Assembly (NCBI RefSeq): GCF_030269925.1
Contig: NC_085130.1
Coordinates: 2,120,501 to 2,184,500, forward strand
Length of the DNA: 64,000 bases
Origin: Bombyx mori
Lineage: Eukaryota; Arthropoda; Insecta; Lepidoptera; Bombycidae
Direction of reading: 5' to 3'
In this document: positions 52,743-64,000 of the stretch, piece after piece
How positions within the stretch are numbered: the stretch's first letter is position 1
How the letters are laid out: the number at the start of each line of letters is the position of its first letter
The notes under the pieces: generated by a model
What the model saw: the letters and a program-made list of their open reading frames with translations, nothing else
Database searches by the model: none
Told to the model about the DNA's origin: nothing
Translations under genes and position numbers: made by a program

Positions 52743-53033
52743 TCTATGTATATATATATATATATATATATAAATGAATTTCTGTTCGTTGGTCTCGCTA
52801 AATCTCAAGAATGGCTGGACCGATTTGGCTAATTTTGGTCTTGAATTATTTGTGGAAGTCCAGAGAAGGTTTAAAAGGTAGATAAATATTAAAATGCTCG
52901 GAATTAAATAAAAATAACAATTTTGTTTTCCCTTTGATGTGTCTCCCATCAGACGTATTTCTTTTGTTTTATACATTAGTTTAGGTCTTTTATTCATCAA
53001 TTGAGGCACTACGAAGTCTGCCGGGTCAGCTAG
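52743..53033 (+). mobile_element. Non-autonomous Helitron-like element, family 1
   Basis: A^TCTATGTATATATA...CTGCCGGGTCAGCTAG^T. It includes an expanded AT dinucleotide run near the 5' end, and internal text shared with two other copies. Confidence 0.78.
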
Positions 53034-53039
53034 TACTAA

Positions 53040-54479
53040 ATAAATAGTTAAAACAAAAATAAAACCACCCGTTTAATGTATTTACAAACATTAATCATTT
53101 ATTTAAGACAAAAATATCACCTTCGCATTACATTATGTAGAAGGCACGGAATTTCGTAAAAGCGTTCACAAATTTTGTACAAATATTTGATTCGTTTGTA
53201 ATTTTATAAATAATACAATTAATTGAAACAGACACTTGATCCAGATGTCGACTACAAATAGTTTGAATTCAATTATTTTATTAATTTGTAATGAATCAAT
53301 GCGTTCCGATAACTGTTTCAACTGATGTATTATTTTTTGTACGATAAAAGTGATTCCTTGAAAATCAAGGGTATCTACAATAAATTTCATAGTACACAAT
53401 TACATAATACGAATTCGAACTACGCATAATATAGTGGTGCTTATTAAAAAACTATATTGTTTAAGACTAATTCGATTATCACATATTTAGAACAACAACT
53501 GACAGCGTAATGTTTGAGCGGGAATCAATTGACCGTTCAACTTGGGTGCGTTATAGGAAGAGATCGAAATATATTTCCCTCTCTCTCTCTCTAAAACAAG
53601 CGTCACAAGTTGAAATTGTATGGATTATCATAATATTTGAAACGAAATTTCCAGAAACAACTTTATTTTATTATATCTCTTTTAAACATAAACTATTTAA
53701 AAAAAAACTAATTTTTAATCACCATTGGCGGATGAGACATTAAATGAAATTAGAAGACAATTATAATTCAGCCCTTTTAAAAACCTGACAATATTGAAAT
53801 TTGACTAAAACACGCTAATTCGGTTTTTGTTCTAAAAACGCGATTAATTATTAATACACTGTAAGACTAGTTGATTATATTACTAAATTAAAAAAAAAAC
53901 GTTCTTATGGAAGATTTTTCCGAAGCACCTCATTGGAACTGGTAGGCACATATTTATTTATAAACTATTACAAAAAAAATGTTTTCTTATTTGAGATATT
54001 CGGTTGTAAATATGGCAGCTGCGACACTCGTTATTATAGCTACTGTTATTTAGCTAGATAATTTAAGTGTTATGCTATTTTATATGATATTTTTCAGTTA
54101 TTATTAAAACGCGTAGAAAAAGTAGGATTTGGATTGCCTAGTGTAGTTTTTTAGACTTCTTATGATCTCATTTACCCGAAAAGTCTTTCTGTGGCTCCGT
54201 TTAAACTTTAATTACCTCAGCGAATTAGCATTGGAGACTCATATCACCTTCTCAGATATATATGTGGTTTCAAAACAGTTCAATCTTCAAACGGAGCAAT
54301 TTATATCGACGAAAGAAAAGCTATATGGCTTAAGCGATATTTTTGCAATTTTACAGGAGAGCCATTTATAGTTTAAAATGCGAAAAAAACAATTCATAAC
54401 AAAAAAACTTCTTAAGCTGTTTAGAGTAAGCTTCAATTGAAGTTAAATTAAAAAACATCGAATTTTTTGATGCTACTAA
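53040..54479. other. AT-rich stretch, nothing recognised
   Basis: Intergenic between the SLC36 5' end and the Ig/FN3 gene. Frames are short and lack motifs. Confidence 0.4.
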
Positions 54480-54688
54480 TCTATATATATAAAAATGAAT
54501 TGCTATTCGTTAGTCTCGCTAAAACTCGAGAACGGCTGGACCGATTTGGCTAATTTTGGCCTTGAATTGTTTGTCGAAGTCCAGAGGAGGTTTAAAAGGT
54601 AGACAAATATGAAAATTCTCGGAATTAAATAAAGTTTAGGTCTTTTATTTATCGATTGAGGCACTACGAAGTCTGCCGGGTCAGCTAG
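54480..54688 (+). mobile_element. Non-autonomous Helitron-like element, family 1
   Basis: A^TCTATATATATAAAAATG...CTGCCGGGTCAGCTAG^T, shorter than the 52743 copy through an internal deletion. Confidence 0.78.
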
Positions 54689-56267
54689 TACTGAATAAAA
54701 CGTACCTTTATTTACTACAAAGATAGGTAAATGTCGATTAAACCAAATAGCTTTCGCCCTTCGATATGGTCTTAAAGACAGTTAGAGTTAGTTCCAATTG
54801 CAATCATGTATTGTATACATTAAGAGCGTTTCAAGAATTTTTTCCTTTCGAATAATTTTATAACGGTGTTGCCAATTACTGTTTAAAATTTTACCTAAAA
54901 CGATTTCGTGCGGCGGTATTATTGTTGACAATTGATTTTAAATATCGAGTCAGTTTTTTATATCAGCCTCATGCAACACCATAGATTTTGATAAGGCACG
55001 GTTTGCTTACGGAAACTGAACTAATCAATGTAACAACACATATAAATTTTAAATTAATAACCATCCGAACTCTCTATCGAAAATTTAAGTACAATTAATT
55101 TCGTTAATTCAATTAATTTCGTGTAAAAAAAAAACTTTACATAGATTTTCTTCTGACACGCTGAGTTTGGCCCGGTCCTCCTTGTTGACATTGTTATTGT
55201 TTAAAGACTAAAAATTAATATGTGATTCTTAAATACGCTTTGGTAATAATTACCTTCTATTAAAAACTAAATGAGAAGAACTAATTATATATATATATAA
55301 TATATATTAAAACAGTTAAAATAAACGTCATTTAAGACGTAATTTATTAATATTTATAATTAATTATCATAACTATTGTTTTGAATGATGATAAAGTCGT
55401 TTGTTTAGTAAATGCTTAGTATATTAAATGATATTAGAGATTATCATGAATTTTAACAAACTTTAAAAAAAACGTTAGATTTTTTGTCCAGTTTTGTGTG
55501 TTTAGGTACACTTTGTTTTCGCCTATATAAAAATTAAAACTAACATTCAATAGAACAAATCAAAGTAATAATAAAGTATTTACATAATATATTATGTATA
55601 AATAAACATAAAAAAATGGTTCGCCTATTAATTTAATTAAATAATTCTAATCAAAATAAAAGCTGTTTCGTGAAAATGCATAGTGTTTTATTTTTTTGTT
55701 AACATTATAAATACGGAATTTTTCAGTGGTCATCTTTCCCGATTAAGTAGCATTGCATTCTCATCGTTTCTTAAATTATATCAATTAAAATAAAATATTC
55801 CTTATTTACTGTACATTAATAAGATTGTTGAAAATGAAGGGAGCTAGATCCCGAATAAAACCGAAGCGTAATTTATTTTTTTCGATTAAGAGAAAAAAAA
55901 ACATCCATTATTATTCGTATTTCATGGGCTGAACGTTTTAAATTGGGGAATAGGTATGTATTTATTATGACACGCCAGACTAAAATACATTCTGTCTTGA
56001 CATCGGTTTGACAGATTTGACATTGACGTACACTGACAGTTCGAATTACAGCGAACGTTTAGAAAACCCGAAACGTCAAACCACAAAGTGAAATAGCGTT
56101 TTAAAAAAAAGCGATATTCGTAATTTTAACAGCATGCTAGAAACTAGACAAAGGACAACAGCACAAGAAGCTACGAAGTGTAAGAAAAAAAAAAACATAC
56201 CCGATAAACGGGAATATATTTTAATAGTTACTAACAATAAATAAGTTAGGCTAGGGCTGTTGTTAGA
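54689..56267. other. AT-rich stretch downstream of the Ig/FN3 gene
   Basis: No exon found. Likely holds the 3' UTR of the minus-strand Ig/FN3 gene near its right end. A cluster of TTGACA/TGTCAAA words lies at 56000-56085. Confidence 0.35.
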
Positions 56268-59200
56268 TTAAAACATCCGGACTAAGAGATACATCACGAA
56301 TGAAGACAGGATCGAGGAGGTGAAACGATTGGAGTTACCGTTGCTCAAGTTGCCGCCGAAAACTGAAAAAAAAAAAACGTCATTAGAATTCACTGTCAAG
56401 AGCAGTAATGAAATTAAATGACCTCGGGACTTTTTGGCAGGAACGCGAGGAGCCAAGTGGTGTGATTTGCTTTATTTTGTCTATTTAGTGTTTCTTCAGG
56501 TTTAAATGTGTAATAACGATGGTTTATTAACTATTTTGTAGTGCACAAATGTAGGAAAATGAAACAAAGCCGCTGGACGTAACTTCTCGGGATCCTCTAA
56601 TAAGTCTAGTGAAAAAGTATCAGTACTTAAATAATCACCATTTTACTGAGATTCTATTTCATCCCATATCATCTCACTCATCTCATTTCATTTAATTTCA
56701 TACCAATTGATTAATGTGTCAAATTAATCAATTTCATTTTATTTCACTCCATAAAATTATTTGTAAAAAAGAATATACAAAAGATTAAGCTGTATGGTAT
56801 GATACCTTTACCTTGCCAGTTAGAAAAATAGAACTACTCACTGTCAAGAACAGTAAATGACAGTAATGTAGTATCTATATTGAACTCAGAATAGGTAGAG
56901 ATATTAGGTCGAATATTCACGATTTCAACTTTGTAAATTGTAATTATTTATAATAACTAATAGTAATAATAATAGCTGGGATCAAACCACGCACGGTTAT
57001 CCGGTATTTAGGATTCCTTGTGTTATAGATACCGGACACTGATACACATACTTATATACGTTTAAATATACACATATATAGCTAATAAATACAGAAAAAT
57101 AGGAAGTAAATGTTTGCCCGACGTGGGAATCGAGCCCGCGACCCACGGCGCAACAGTAAGGGCGCGCGACTAATGCACCATAGGGTCAGTCAATTAATAA
57201 GCCGGTTAATTAATGATTATATTAATTGATGTAAATACTAGTCTGAAGTATAAGTATTGGGAAATACACTCATAGTTTATAGTCATATATAGCTAGGTAT
57301 TAGGGGAGGCTAATGTTGTCTGGAAACACTGTGAGATATGTTAAATTTATTATTCTGCTACTTATGTATGTTATATTCAAAAAAACAAACACAAAATAAT
57401 TGAAAATATAATTACCTGAAGCAGACCGGATGCTCGATTCTTCTGTTGATGTAAAATGAAAGAAAAAAAGCCAAAATAAAATCATACTTCAAACAATACA
57501 AAAAATGGCGATAGTAAAATTGGTGGTAGGATCTCTTGTGAGTCCGCACGGGTAGGTACCACCTCCCTGCTCATTTCTATCGTGAAGCAGTAATGCGTTT
57601 CGGTTTGAAGGGTATAGCAGCCGTTACAACTAAACTGAGACCTTAGAACTTATATCTCAAGGTGGGTGGCGCATTTACGTTGTAGATGTCTCTGGGCTTC
57701 GGTAGCCACTTAACACCAGGTGAGCTGTGAGCTCGTCCACCCATCTAAGCAATAAAAAAAAGTATTAGCATAAACATTTCGATGTTTTTAATTTAACTTC
57801 AATTAAGTTTACTCAATTCAAATAGCAGAAATGATATTTTTTTCAAATTAACTATATAATATTAATACGTGAAGCAAAAACTTTGTATCCCTTTTTACGA
57901 AAATTGCGCGGACGGAGGATTATGTAATTTCTCACACTTATAGAGAATACCTACAGTGAAGGAGGGCACAATGCTAATTTTTTTTTTAAATTATGCATTA
58001 CTAATATATTAAATCAATAAAAAAACATTACACACACTACCATGCATTTTACACACACACATATTTATTCTCTATGTTTATTGTCAAACTTTTGTTATTG
58101 CTTAAAGTCTGTGGTCAAATTGAAAATAAGTTAATATTGTTTATCTTTAATATTATTTGTCTACAGTGTAGTCTTGGCGAGATCTGTGATTATAGAAGTA
58201 TAATAGTTTTTGACAATTGAACCATAATAATTCTCAAACTTATAATTTCAATTAATTATAGTCGGGATTTCGACTACTGCGGGACCACTAGTAAACTATA
58301 AATGGCTCTCATGTAAAGTTGCAAAAGCGTCGCTTAAGCCAAATAGCATTATCATCCCTCGACTTGATTTCGCACTCACCGACATCGACGGTTACGGGTT
58401 CTGGGGCGCTGCCCCAGCTGTGGGTGTTTCTGGCCTTCACCATGACCTCGTATTTCCCGGCCTTGACGTCGTTCTCTATTCTGTGCACGATCTCGTAACG
58501 GTGACCATTCGGCTTTGGTAGCGGCACATTGTAGCGTATCCAGCTGGAACCGGCCTGGGGAGGGTTGGTAGTTTGGACTGTCAGTAGAATTCTGGTAAGC
58601 TGCCGTGGTCTAAAGGATGAGGCGCCAGGGTATACTCGAATCCTACCCACCAAAAGTATGGTCAGCAGAAACTAATGAAATACGTACTTAACAAATCGAC
58701 TTTTCGCATTAAATTAATAATGAAGTCGTCGTGGCCTAAAGGATAAGACGTCCGGTGCATTCGTATGTAGCGATGCACCGGTGTTCGATTCCCGCAGGCG
58801 GGTACCAATTTTTCTAATGAAATACGTACTGAACAAATGTTAACGATTGACTTCCACGGTGAAGGAATAACAAAATACTGTAATAAAAATGAAACCCGCA
58901 AAATTATAAATTTGCGTAATTATTGAGGGTAGAACCTCTTGTGAGTTTGCACGGATAAGTACCACCGCCCTGCCTATTTCCCTGACCTTAGAACTTTTAT
59001 CTCAAGGTGGGTGGCAACTTTTACGTTGTAGATGTCTGTGGGCTCCAGTAAGCAGTTAACAACAGGTGGGCTGTGAGCTCGTCCACCCAACTAAGCTTTA
59101 AAAAAAAAAAATCAATTTCATCGTTATGCTAATAGTAGCCATTGTGTAGTCTTACCGCATTGAGAGGCTTAAGCTGAAGTTCCAATTCTTCGAGAGGCTG

Positions 59201-62200
59201 ATGAGACTGAACAGTCCAAGAGACCTTGGGTCCGTCGGCTGAAACGTCTTCAATCACGGGGCTCTGTACAAGCTCAATGGATCTGTTGTGCTTGCCATGA
59301 AGATTTTCCGCCTGAAAGTTAAAATATGAGTATTATTGGAGAGAAAAGTTAGGTGGTCTTTTGCGATGTATTTACTGGTGGTAGGATCTCTTGGGAGTCC
59401 GCACGGGTAGGTACCACCACCCCGCCTATTTCCGCCGTGAAGCAGTAATGCGTTTCGGTTCGAAGGGTGGGGTAGCCGTTGTAACTATACTGCGATCTTA
59501 GACCTTATATCTCGAGATGGGTGGCGCATTTACGTTGTAGATGTCTATGGGCTCCAGTAACCACTTAACTCCAGGTGGGCTGTGAGCTCGTCCATCCACC
59601 TAAGCAATAAAAATAAATTTCATATAACTGCTCTTTGTCTGGATTTTTCGCAACTGCACAGGACATCTTCACGGGACATTTTTGCAACTTCACAGGAGAG
59701 CTATTTAAAGTTTAAGACTTGGAAAAAAAATCATAACAAAAACACTTCTTCAGCTATTTGGATGGTGAACTTAATTTAAACTAAAACAAATTAAAACTAT
59801 CGAACTGTTGATACTTATACAAATTAAAACGCACCTTAAATGACAAAGATAAATGTAGCGTATTAATCGAATAGCCGCTTAAACCAAATACCATTTCACT
59901 CGTCGATAAGTATAAATATTTAAACGTTTCTTCCCATAGAACAAGGAGTTCTAGTTTGAGGCCAGATGACTGTGTGTGACCTAATTGAGTTTACAACTAT
60001 GTGGAATACCGGTTCAACTAAACCAGTGGTCGGCAAACTTATTAGCCAAAGAGCCAATTAAGCAAGTTAAAACGACTTAAAATAATTGAGAGCCAAATCT
60101 GTTTGTAAATGTAATAAGCACTTATTATTGCAAATCATAAAATAAATGCTATATTGTATACTGCTTCGATTAATATATATCGACGCTTGAAAGGCAAACG
60201 TGACTAAGCGACAATAACTGCTTTATACATAAATGATAGGCAATAACCATATTCGATGCGCAAAAAATCTATATTTCTAGGTCTATTAAAATAATTTCAA
60301 TCTTACAGTTAGATTCGTTAAAATAGATTTTTTTTTCAGGTATTTCAACTTCAAATTAGTCTACTGTAAAGTTCACGCATTGTCGCTTAGTCACGTCTGC
60401 CTTTCAAGCGTCGATATAATAATTGATATCAGTCAGGGGTGCATACTATTAACCGGCTTTTTCGTCCACAGCCGGATAATATTAGAGGCTGGGCAAGCCC
60501 GTAAGATATTTGTGCCAGAGCCTCACTCAAGGGTTCAAAGAGCCGCCCTTTGCCGACCTCTGAACTAGACCATTAGTTGTGTCTGAGCAAGATTTTATGA
60601 GGACTTCAACGGCTATAGAAGTTTGCGTTATCCAGCTGGTTGTGGCGATTATTTAATATTCATCTTAATGACCTTATGCATGTTCTCTTATCACGCTGTA
60701 TAGGGATTTGGCGTGAGTTTTACAAATTTGCCGGCCTCATTGGGTTGTATCTCCATATATCTATTGCAACGTGAAGTAAGTTAAGTACTTTTTCTGTTCC
60801 ATCTTTTGATGTTTCTTTTACTCCATCCGTTTTTGAGTTTTTCGATTTGCATTTCACTGTGGTTATAGTACACAAAAATGTTAAAAAAAAAATTATATTC
60901 GTATTAAATATATTATTGAAAACTTAACATATCACACGCGGTCATCAGCTGACCTCCAATTAATATTCCCTGTATTATGGATACCAGAGACTATACATAT
61001 ATAAACGTTTAAATATATACATATATCGATAAGAAGCACCCAGACAAAAGGCTAAGAAACGTCTTCATCACACGAATGTTTGTCCAATGCGGAAATCGAA
61101 CCCATGACCCTCGGCGCAATAGTCCAGGCCGTTAAATACTGCACCACTGAGTCAGTCAACGCGTGAGTTCATGAATCAGTTCGATGCTGTTCTCTGGTCA
61201 TACACGAAGTTGGAACAAATCGTTTAGCGCCCCAAGCTCAACTCAGAAATATACCGGTGATTTCCAAAAGCTCACCTCGCAAGTGAAAGTCCCGAAGTCC
61301 AGTGACGTTAGCGGAGTGGCAGTCAAATTGGAGTGGTGACCGTTAGTGGAGACGGTGTACTGCGTGGAGATATCCTCAATCAGTTTTCCGTCTTTGTACC
61401 ACCGCATGTGAAGGCTGGAAGTAAGGTTAAGGGCAATGTAATTAATGTTGCTCCAACTTGGGACATGAGATCGAAATCTCAATTAAACTGTTTATCGGCT
61501 GTCTCATCCTTCAAACCGGTAAAACTCCTTCGAGTCAGAAAGACCCGGGTATGTGCCGGCCCGTTGTTAAAATTATCAGTGATTGCCGTTGTCCATTCTC
61601 AGGTCAATCCCTTAGAAAGAGAGAGTATTCTTTATTGTATACCAAAAAACAAATAAACAGTGCGATACATTAAACACAAAAAGTACAATTGGCGGTCTTA
61701 TCGCTAAGAGCGATCTCTTCCAGACAACCATCAGGTGGACAAGAATCATTTGAAAACGAACTACTTAGTGGACTTTTACGATACTTGTGGGAAGGAGGAG
61801 TGATGACTTTTACCGGCGGCCACCATATTGGTAAAGTGGTTAATGATTCTCTTACCACGGTATCCGGATACGATTTGAAGAAGAATGAAGAACCCTTGAA
61901 TTCTTGACCTTTGTCAAGAACAAGACAAGACAAAGACAAAGGTCTAGTCATAGCTCTAGTTTAGAGGTGAGGTCTAGTCAAAAGGTCGAGAATTCATTCG
62001 TGCTTCCACCGTAAATTATTCGGGTTGTTTGATTCTAGATATGGTAGATAGTGACGTCAGCATTTATGACGTCACACTATTTTAAAACAATAATGGGTAC
62101 CCAGAATTTAGACACACATTTACAACTCGATAATTTGAATGATCTTACTCTGGTTCCTCGTGAGCTGTGCACTGCAATACCGCTTCGATGTTGATGGCCG

Positions 62201-62954
62201 AATTCACTCTGGTCTTGTGAACGTGGACGCGTGGTTTCCCTGAAAAAAAAAAACCTTTTTTATTATGGATCCGAAACTAGAGCAAGTTTTCTATCCGTTC
62301 CAGCCAAGCAAGATTCCATTGTGGACCTTTAAACACCTGGAGTATTTGAACTCCTGGAAACGTTATGAAAATCCTCTAACTTTTGCAGTATGTACATACA
62401 AATAAACTATCCGGACAAAGGATGAGACATTTTATTGCTTCACCACCAATCTGTTTGTTTCTTTTAGGATCCAATAGCATATAAGTTAACATTAGAAGTG
62501 GAAACACAATCACAATTTGCATCTGTACTTGAACTAGCTGATGAAACCTGTATCTCAAAAATAATATGTAACAACAATGTGTAACAGTTTGATTCGTTAT
62601 ATTAAACGACTGAGATTTTCCTCTATTAGCTGCGACAGAAGCCTGAAGAAGATATGGTAAAGGCGGATATGGAGGAGAATAACCTCACCCAGAAGGATGT
62701 CGAAAACTGGGTAAAATGGGTGACTTTAAGTAGGATAGCAGACCCTGACATTAGACCGGGAAAAAGCTAGCAAGAAGAAGAAGCTGCGACAGAAGCCAGC
62801 ACTTACCAACAACATGGACATCTATTTCAGCCTGCGTATGCCCCAGCGCGTTCAACACATAGCAGTAATACTTCCCGGATTCCTCTCGTTTCACGTTCTT
62901 GATGTAGAGACTGTTCCCGGTGAATTCTCCGTCGTTCTCGCGAAGTCGCTCGTT
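56268..62954 (-). CDS. Ig/fibronectin III GPI-anchored cell adhesion protein, 3' part (klingon/wrapper-like)
   Basis: Six minus-strand exons with consistent phases: 62954-62807, 62239-62149, 61414-61276, 59311-59156, 58554-58380, 56362-56268 (stop TAA). The first encodes the end of one Ig domain (SLYIKNVKREESGKYYCYVLNALG). The next three make a second Ig domain with both cysteines (VLQCTAHEEP, LHMRWYKDGK, LDFGTFTCEAENLHGKHN). The following exons carry one FN3 domain (VSWTVQSHQPLEELELQLKP, WIRYNVPLP, YEVMVKARNTHSWGSAP). The protein ends in a small-residue region and the hydrophobic tail SSILSSFVMYLLVRMF, typical of a GPI-attachment signal. Several Igs plus one FN3 and a GPI tail is the layout of insect Klingon and Wrapper, which act in neuronal and glial adhesion; which one this is cannot be decided here. 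The 5' exons, with signal peptide and first Ig, lie beyond the window. Confidence 0.8.
56945..57195 (-). mobile_element. tRNA-derived SINE, family 3
   Basis: The reverse-orientation head holds a B box (GGCTCGATTCCCACGTCGG on the minus strand) and an A-box-like CTATGGTGCATTAGTCG, then an AT-rich body. A second copy is at 60912-61162. Confidence 0.65.
57517..57767 (+). mobile_element. Bm1 SINE, 5'-truncated
   Basis: Forward Bm1 from TTGGTGGTAGGATCTC to AAGCAATAAAAAAAA, in the last intron of the Ig/FN3 gene. Confidence 0.85.
57852..58291 (+). mobile_element. Non-autonomous Helitron-like element, family 2
   Basis: Matches 49640-50059 almost end to end and ends GACTACTGCGGGACCACTAG before a T. 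The 5' end is worn. It stops 89 bp from the FN3 exon at 58380-58554. Confidence 0.7.
58721..59110 (+). mobile_element. Bm1 SINE with head, internal deletion
   Basis: Complete tRNA-like head (GTCGTCGTGGCCTAAAGGATAAGACG...GGTGTTCGATTCCCGCAGG). About 75 bp of the body is missing at 58980 (CTATTTCCCTGACC joins directly to the distal part). Confidence 0.88.
59369..59612 (+). mobile_element. Bm1 SINE, 5'-truncated
   Basis: Forward Bm1 from CTGGTGGTAGGATCTC to AAGCAATAAAAATAAA, 58 bp upstream (minus sense) of the exon at 59311-59156. Confidence 0.85.
60024..60562. mobile_element. hAT-type MITE with a nested inverted-repeat element
   Basis: Terminal repeats CAGTGGTCGGCAAA and TTTGCCGACCTCTG (one mismatch). 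Flanks are AACTAAAC (60016-60023) and AACTAGAC (60563-60570), an 8-bp duplication with one difference. A second element, 60181-60413, with 35-bp terminal inverted repeats lies inside. Confidence 0.8.
60181..60413. mobile_element. Short MITE with 35-bp terminal inverted repeats
   Basis: Ends CGACGCTTGAAAGGCA... and ...TGCCTTTCAAGCGTCG, one mismatch over 35 bp. Flanked by ATAT on both sides. No coding sequence; the superfamily is unclear. Confidence 0.75.
60912..61162 (-). mobile_element. tRNA-derived SINE, family 3
   Basis: Same order of blocks as 56945-57195: an AT-rich body with TAAACGTTTAAATATATAC, then a reverse B-box-like GGAAATCGAACCCATGACC and an A-box-like end at GCACCACTGAGTCAGTC. 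Confidence 0.65.
61600..61910 (-). repeat. LINE-like 3' tail fragment, family not identified
   Basis: On the minus strand CTGGAAGAGATCGCTCTTAG, CGATAAGACCGCCAATTG and AATAAAGAATACTC. It looks like a retroelement 3' end, in an intron of the Ig/FN3 gene. Confidence 0.45.
62628..62797 (+). mobile_element. RTE-type LINE tail insertion with 16-bp target-site duplication
   Basis: The insert (62644-62781) codes VKADMEENNLTQKDVENWVKW, a LINE C-terminal tail, and ends in GAAGAAGA. It is flanked by identical AGCTGCGACAGAAGCC at 62628-62643 and 62782-62797. It lies 10 bp from the 5' splice site of the exon at 62954-62807. Confidence 0.9.
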
Positions 62955-62975
62955 CTGGTAAAAAAAAAACAAGCA

Positions 62976-63172
62976 AAATTCAATTCAAATTCAAAATCAT
63001 TTATTTCAACTTAGATGTCAGCATAACACACCTGTTGAATGTCAAAATATAATTAACAATGTTAACTCTACCACCGGTTCCAAAAAAAGCTACAGTTCTG
63101 AGAAGAACCGGCGAAACAAACTCAGCGGCCTTTTTTTGTTTTTTCTCAAATTTTTTTTTTTTTTTAAGCAAG
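62976..63172 (-). repeat. Interspersed repeat, LINE-like 3' tail
   Basis: AATTCAAATTCAAAATCATTTATTTC, then CTCTACCACCGGTTCC and AACTCAGCGGCC, ending in poly-T-rich sequence. This looks like a retroelement 3' end in reverse. Confidence 0.45.
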
Positions 63173-64000
63173 TTATTTAATACCATAGTCTGTTCTTAAC
63201 GGAAGTCACGGATGACATAAAATGAATTGAAATCCATTTGGCTTCCTCAATTAATGACTTTGAACCACTGAGTCTATTCCCGCTCAGAGTATCTTTCTTA
63301 AAGATTTTTTGTCTATCAATAAAACAGAACAAAATCTTGTTTGGCGGCGTTTATTATAACCATTGACAGAATTGGGTAAGAAAAAACTTAACAGATCCAC
63401 TCCTTTAATTAGTTCTTGTTTGGGATTCAAACTTTTTACGGCTTTCTCTTAATCGGTCGTATTGGTAAACTAACTATTTTACTATCCGACTTCCTCTACT
63501 CTTTGGCTTGGATCAATTGAAAAGAATGTGGCAAAGGCTTAAGGCATTTTCGATGAATCTCGCTAAAGATCTTGGATGCCGCTATAAACGTGCACAATTT
63601 TTAATTGAAGTCATAAGTGGATGAAAGGGTTAAAGATTTATTAGTTTTTACATGTAAGTGTGTGCCTATATTGGACCTTAAAACTTTGGGTTTAAAGGTT
63701 ATTTTTTGAATTGCATGTGATGAAGAAGTTATGTACGAAGAAAAAGTACAAATAACAAATTTCGTTGCCCGTTTTCTTATAAGTAATATGTTGTATCATG
63801 TTCCCTTCATCCACTCATTTTTTTCAATTTAGAGTTGAAGAACCTCGATCTAAAAATATACAGTGAACATTTAGGGCTCGTATCAATGTCAAGAAATGTT
63901 TTCGAGACACCTTATAGACCCTAAAATTGCTTAGGAGGAAAATTTGAAATGTCGAGCACATAACTTCATAGCTATTATAGATTTTAGGCTTAGGTTAAAA
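63173..64000. other. AT-rich intronic stretch, nothing recognised
   Basis: Should be an intron of the Ig/FN3 gene. I looked on the minus strand for the missing first half of the Ig domain and did not find it. Confidence 0.4.

Noticed and set aside
1..64000. CRISPR array, bacterial operon, phage or toxin system
   Set aside because: Introns, poly-A-tailed LINEs and tRNA-derived SINEs show eukaryotic nuclear DNA. Repeated blocks are dispersed SINEs, not spacer arrays.

Overview
The window is animal nuclear DNA, almost certainly from a silk moth (Bombyx mori or a very close relative). The main reason is about 30 copies or fragments of the Bm1 SINE: a tRNA-like head with A and B boxes, the conserved block around TTCGGTTTGAAGGGTGG, and an AAGCAATAAAA tail. 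Coding sequence is split into short exons with GT-AG introns, and most of the DNA is nested retroelements, Helitron-like elements and MITEs. There are no bacterial features.

Three host genes can be assembled from exons whose splice phases agree. (1) Plus strand, 4092-12097: a type II membrane protein with a cysteine-rich N-terminal region, one transmembrane helix and a complete glycoside hydrolase family 20 (beta-N-acetylhexosaminidase, fused-lobes-like) ectodomain. Its catalytic Asp-Glu pair and an active-site His are missing, so it looks like a pseudoenzyme. (2) Minus strand, 51779-12511: a 10-coding-exon SLC36-type (Aa_trans) amino acid transporter of about 450 residues, spread over 39 kb. 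It converges tail to tail with gene 1, with 413 bp between the stop codons. (3) Minus strand, 62954-56268: the 3' part of a cell-surface protein with Ig domains, one fibronectin III domain and a C-terminal GPI-type tail, resembling klingon or wrapper. Its 5' exons lie outside the window.

Most mobile DNA sits in the transporter introns. Intron 13901-22592 holds a three-layer nest. A 5'-truncated R1-clade LINE on the minus strand (14093-22128) is interrupted by a second R1-clade LINE on the plus strand (14201-16053) and by a full-length jockey-clade LINE (16551-21757); each layer has its own target-site duplication. Intron 22699-35453 holds a second, nearly identical full-length jockey element (30046-35267). 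Intron 37109-40988 holds a third R1-clade copy (37511-39716) and a hAT-type MITE (40207-40834). Intron 43305-46557 holds a solo LTR (43391-43775), a tRNA-derived SINE and a jockey-clade reverse transcriptase (about 44840-46135).

The right-hand 12 kb is AT-rich. It carries Helitron-like elements (TC...CTAG ends in A^T sites), tRNA-derived SINEs, a hAT-type MITE with another inverted-repeat element nested in it, and short RTE-type LINE tails. Long stretches of intron and intergenic DNA show nothing I can recognise.
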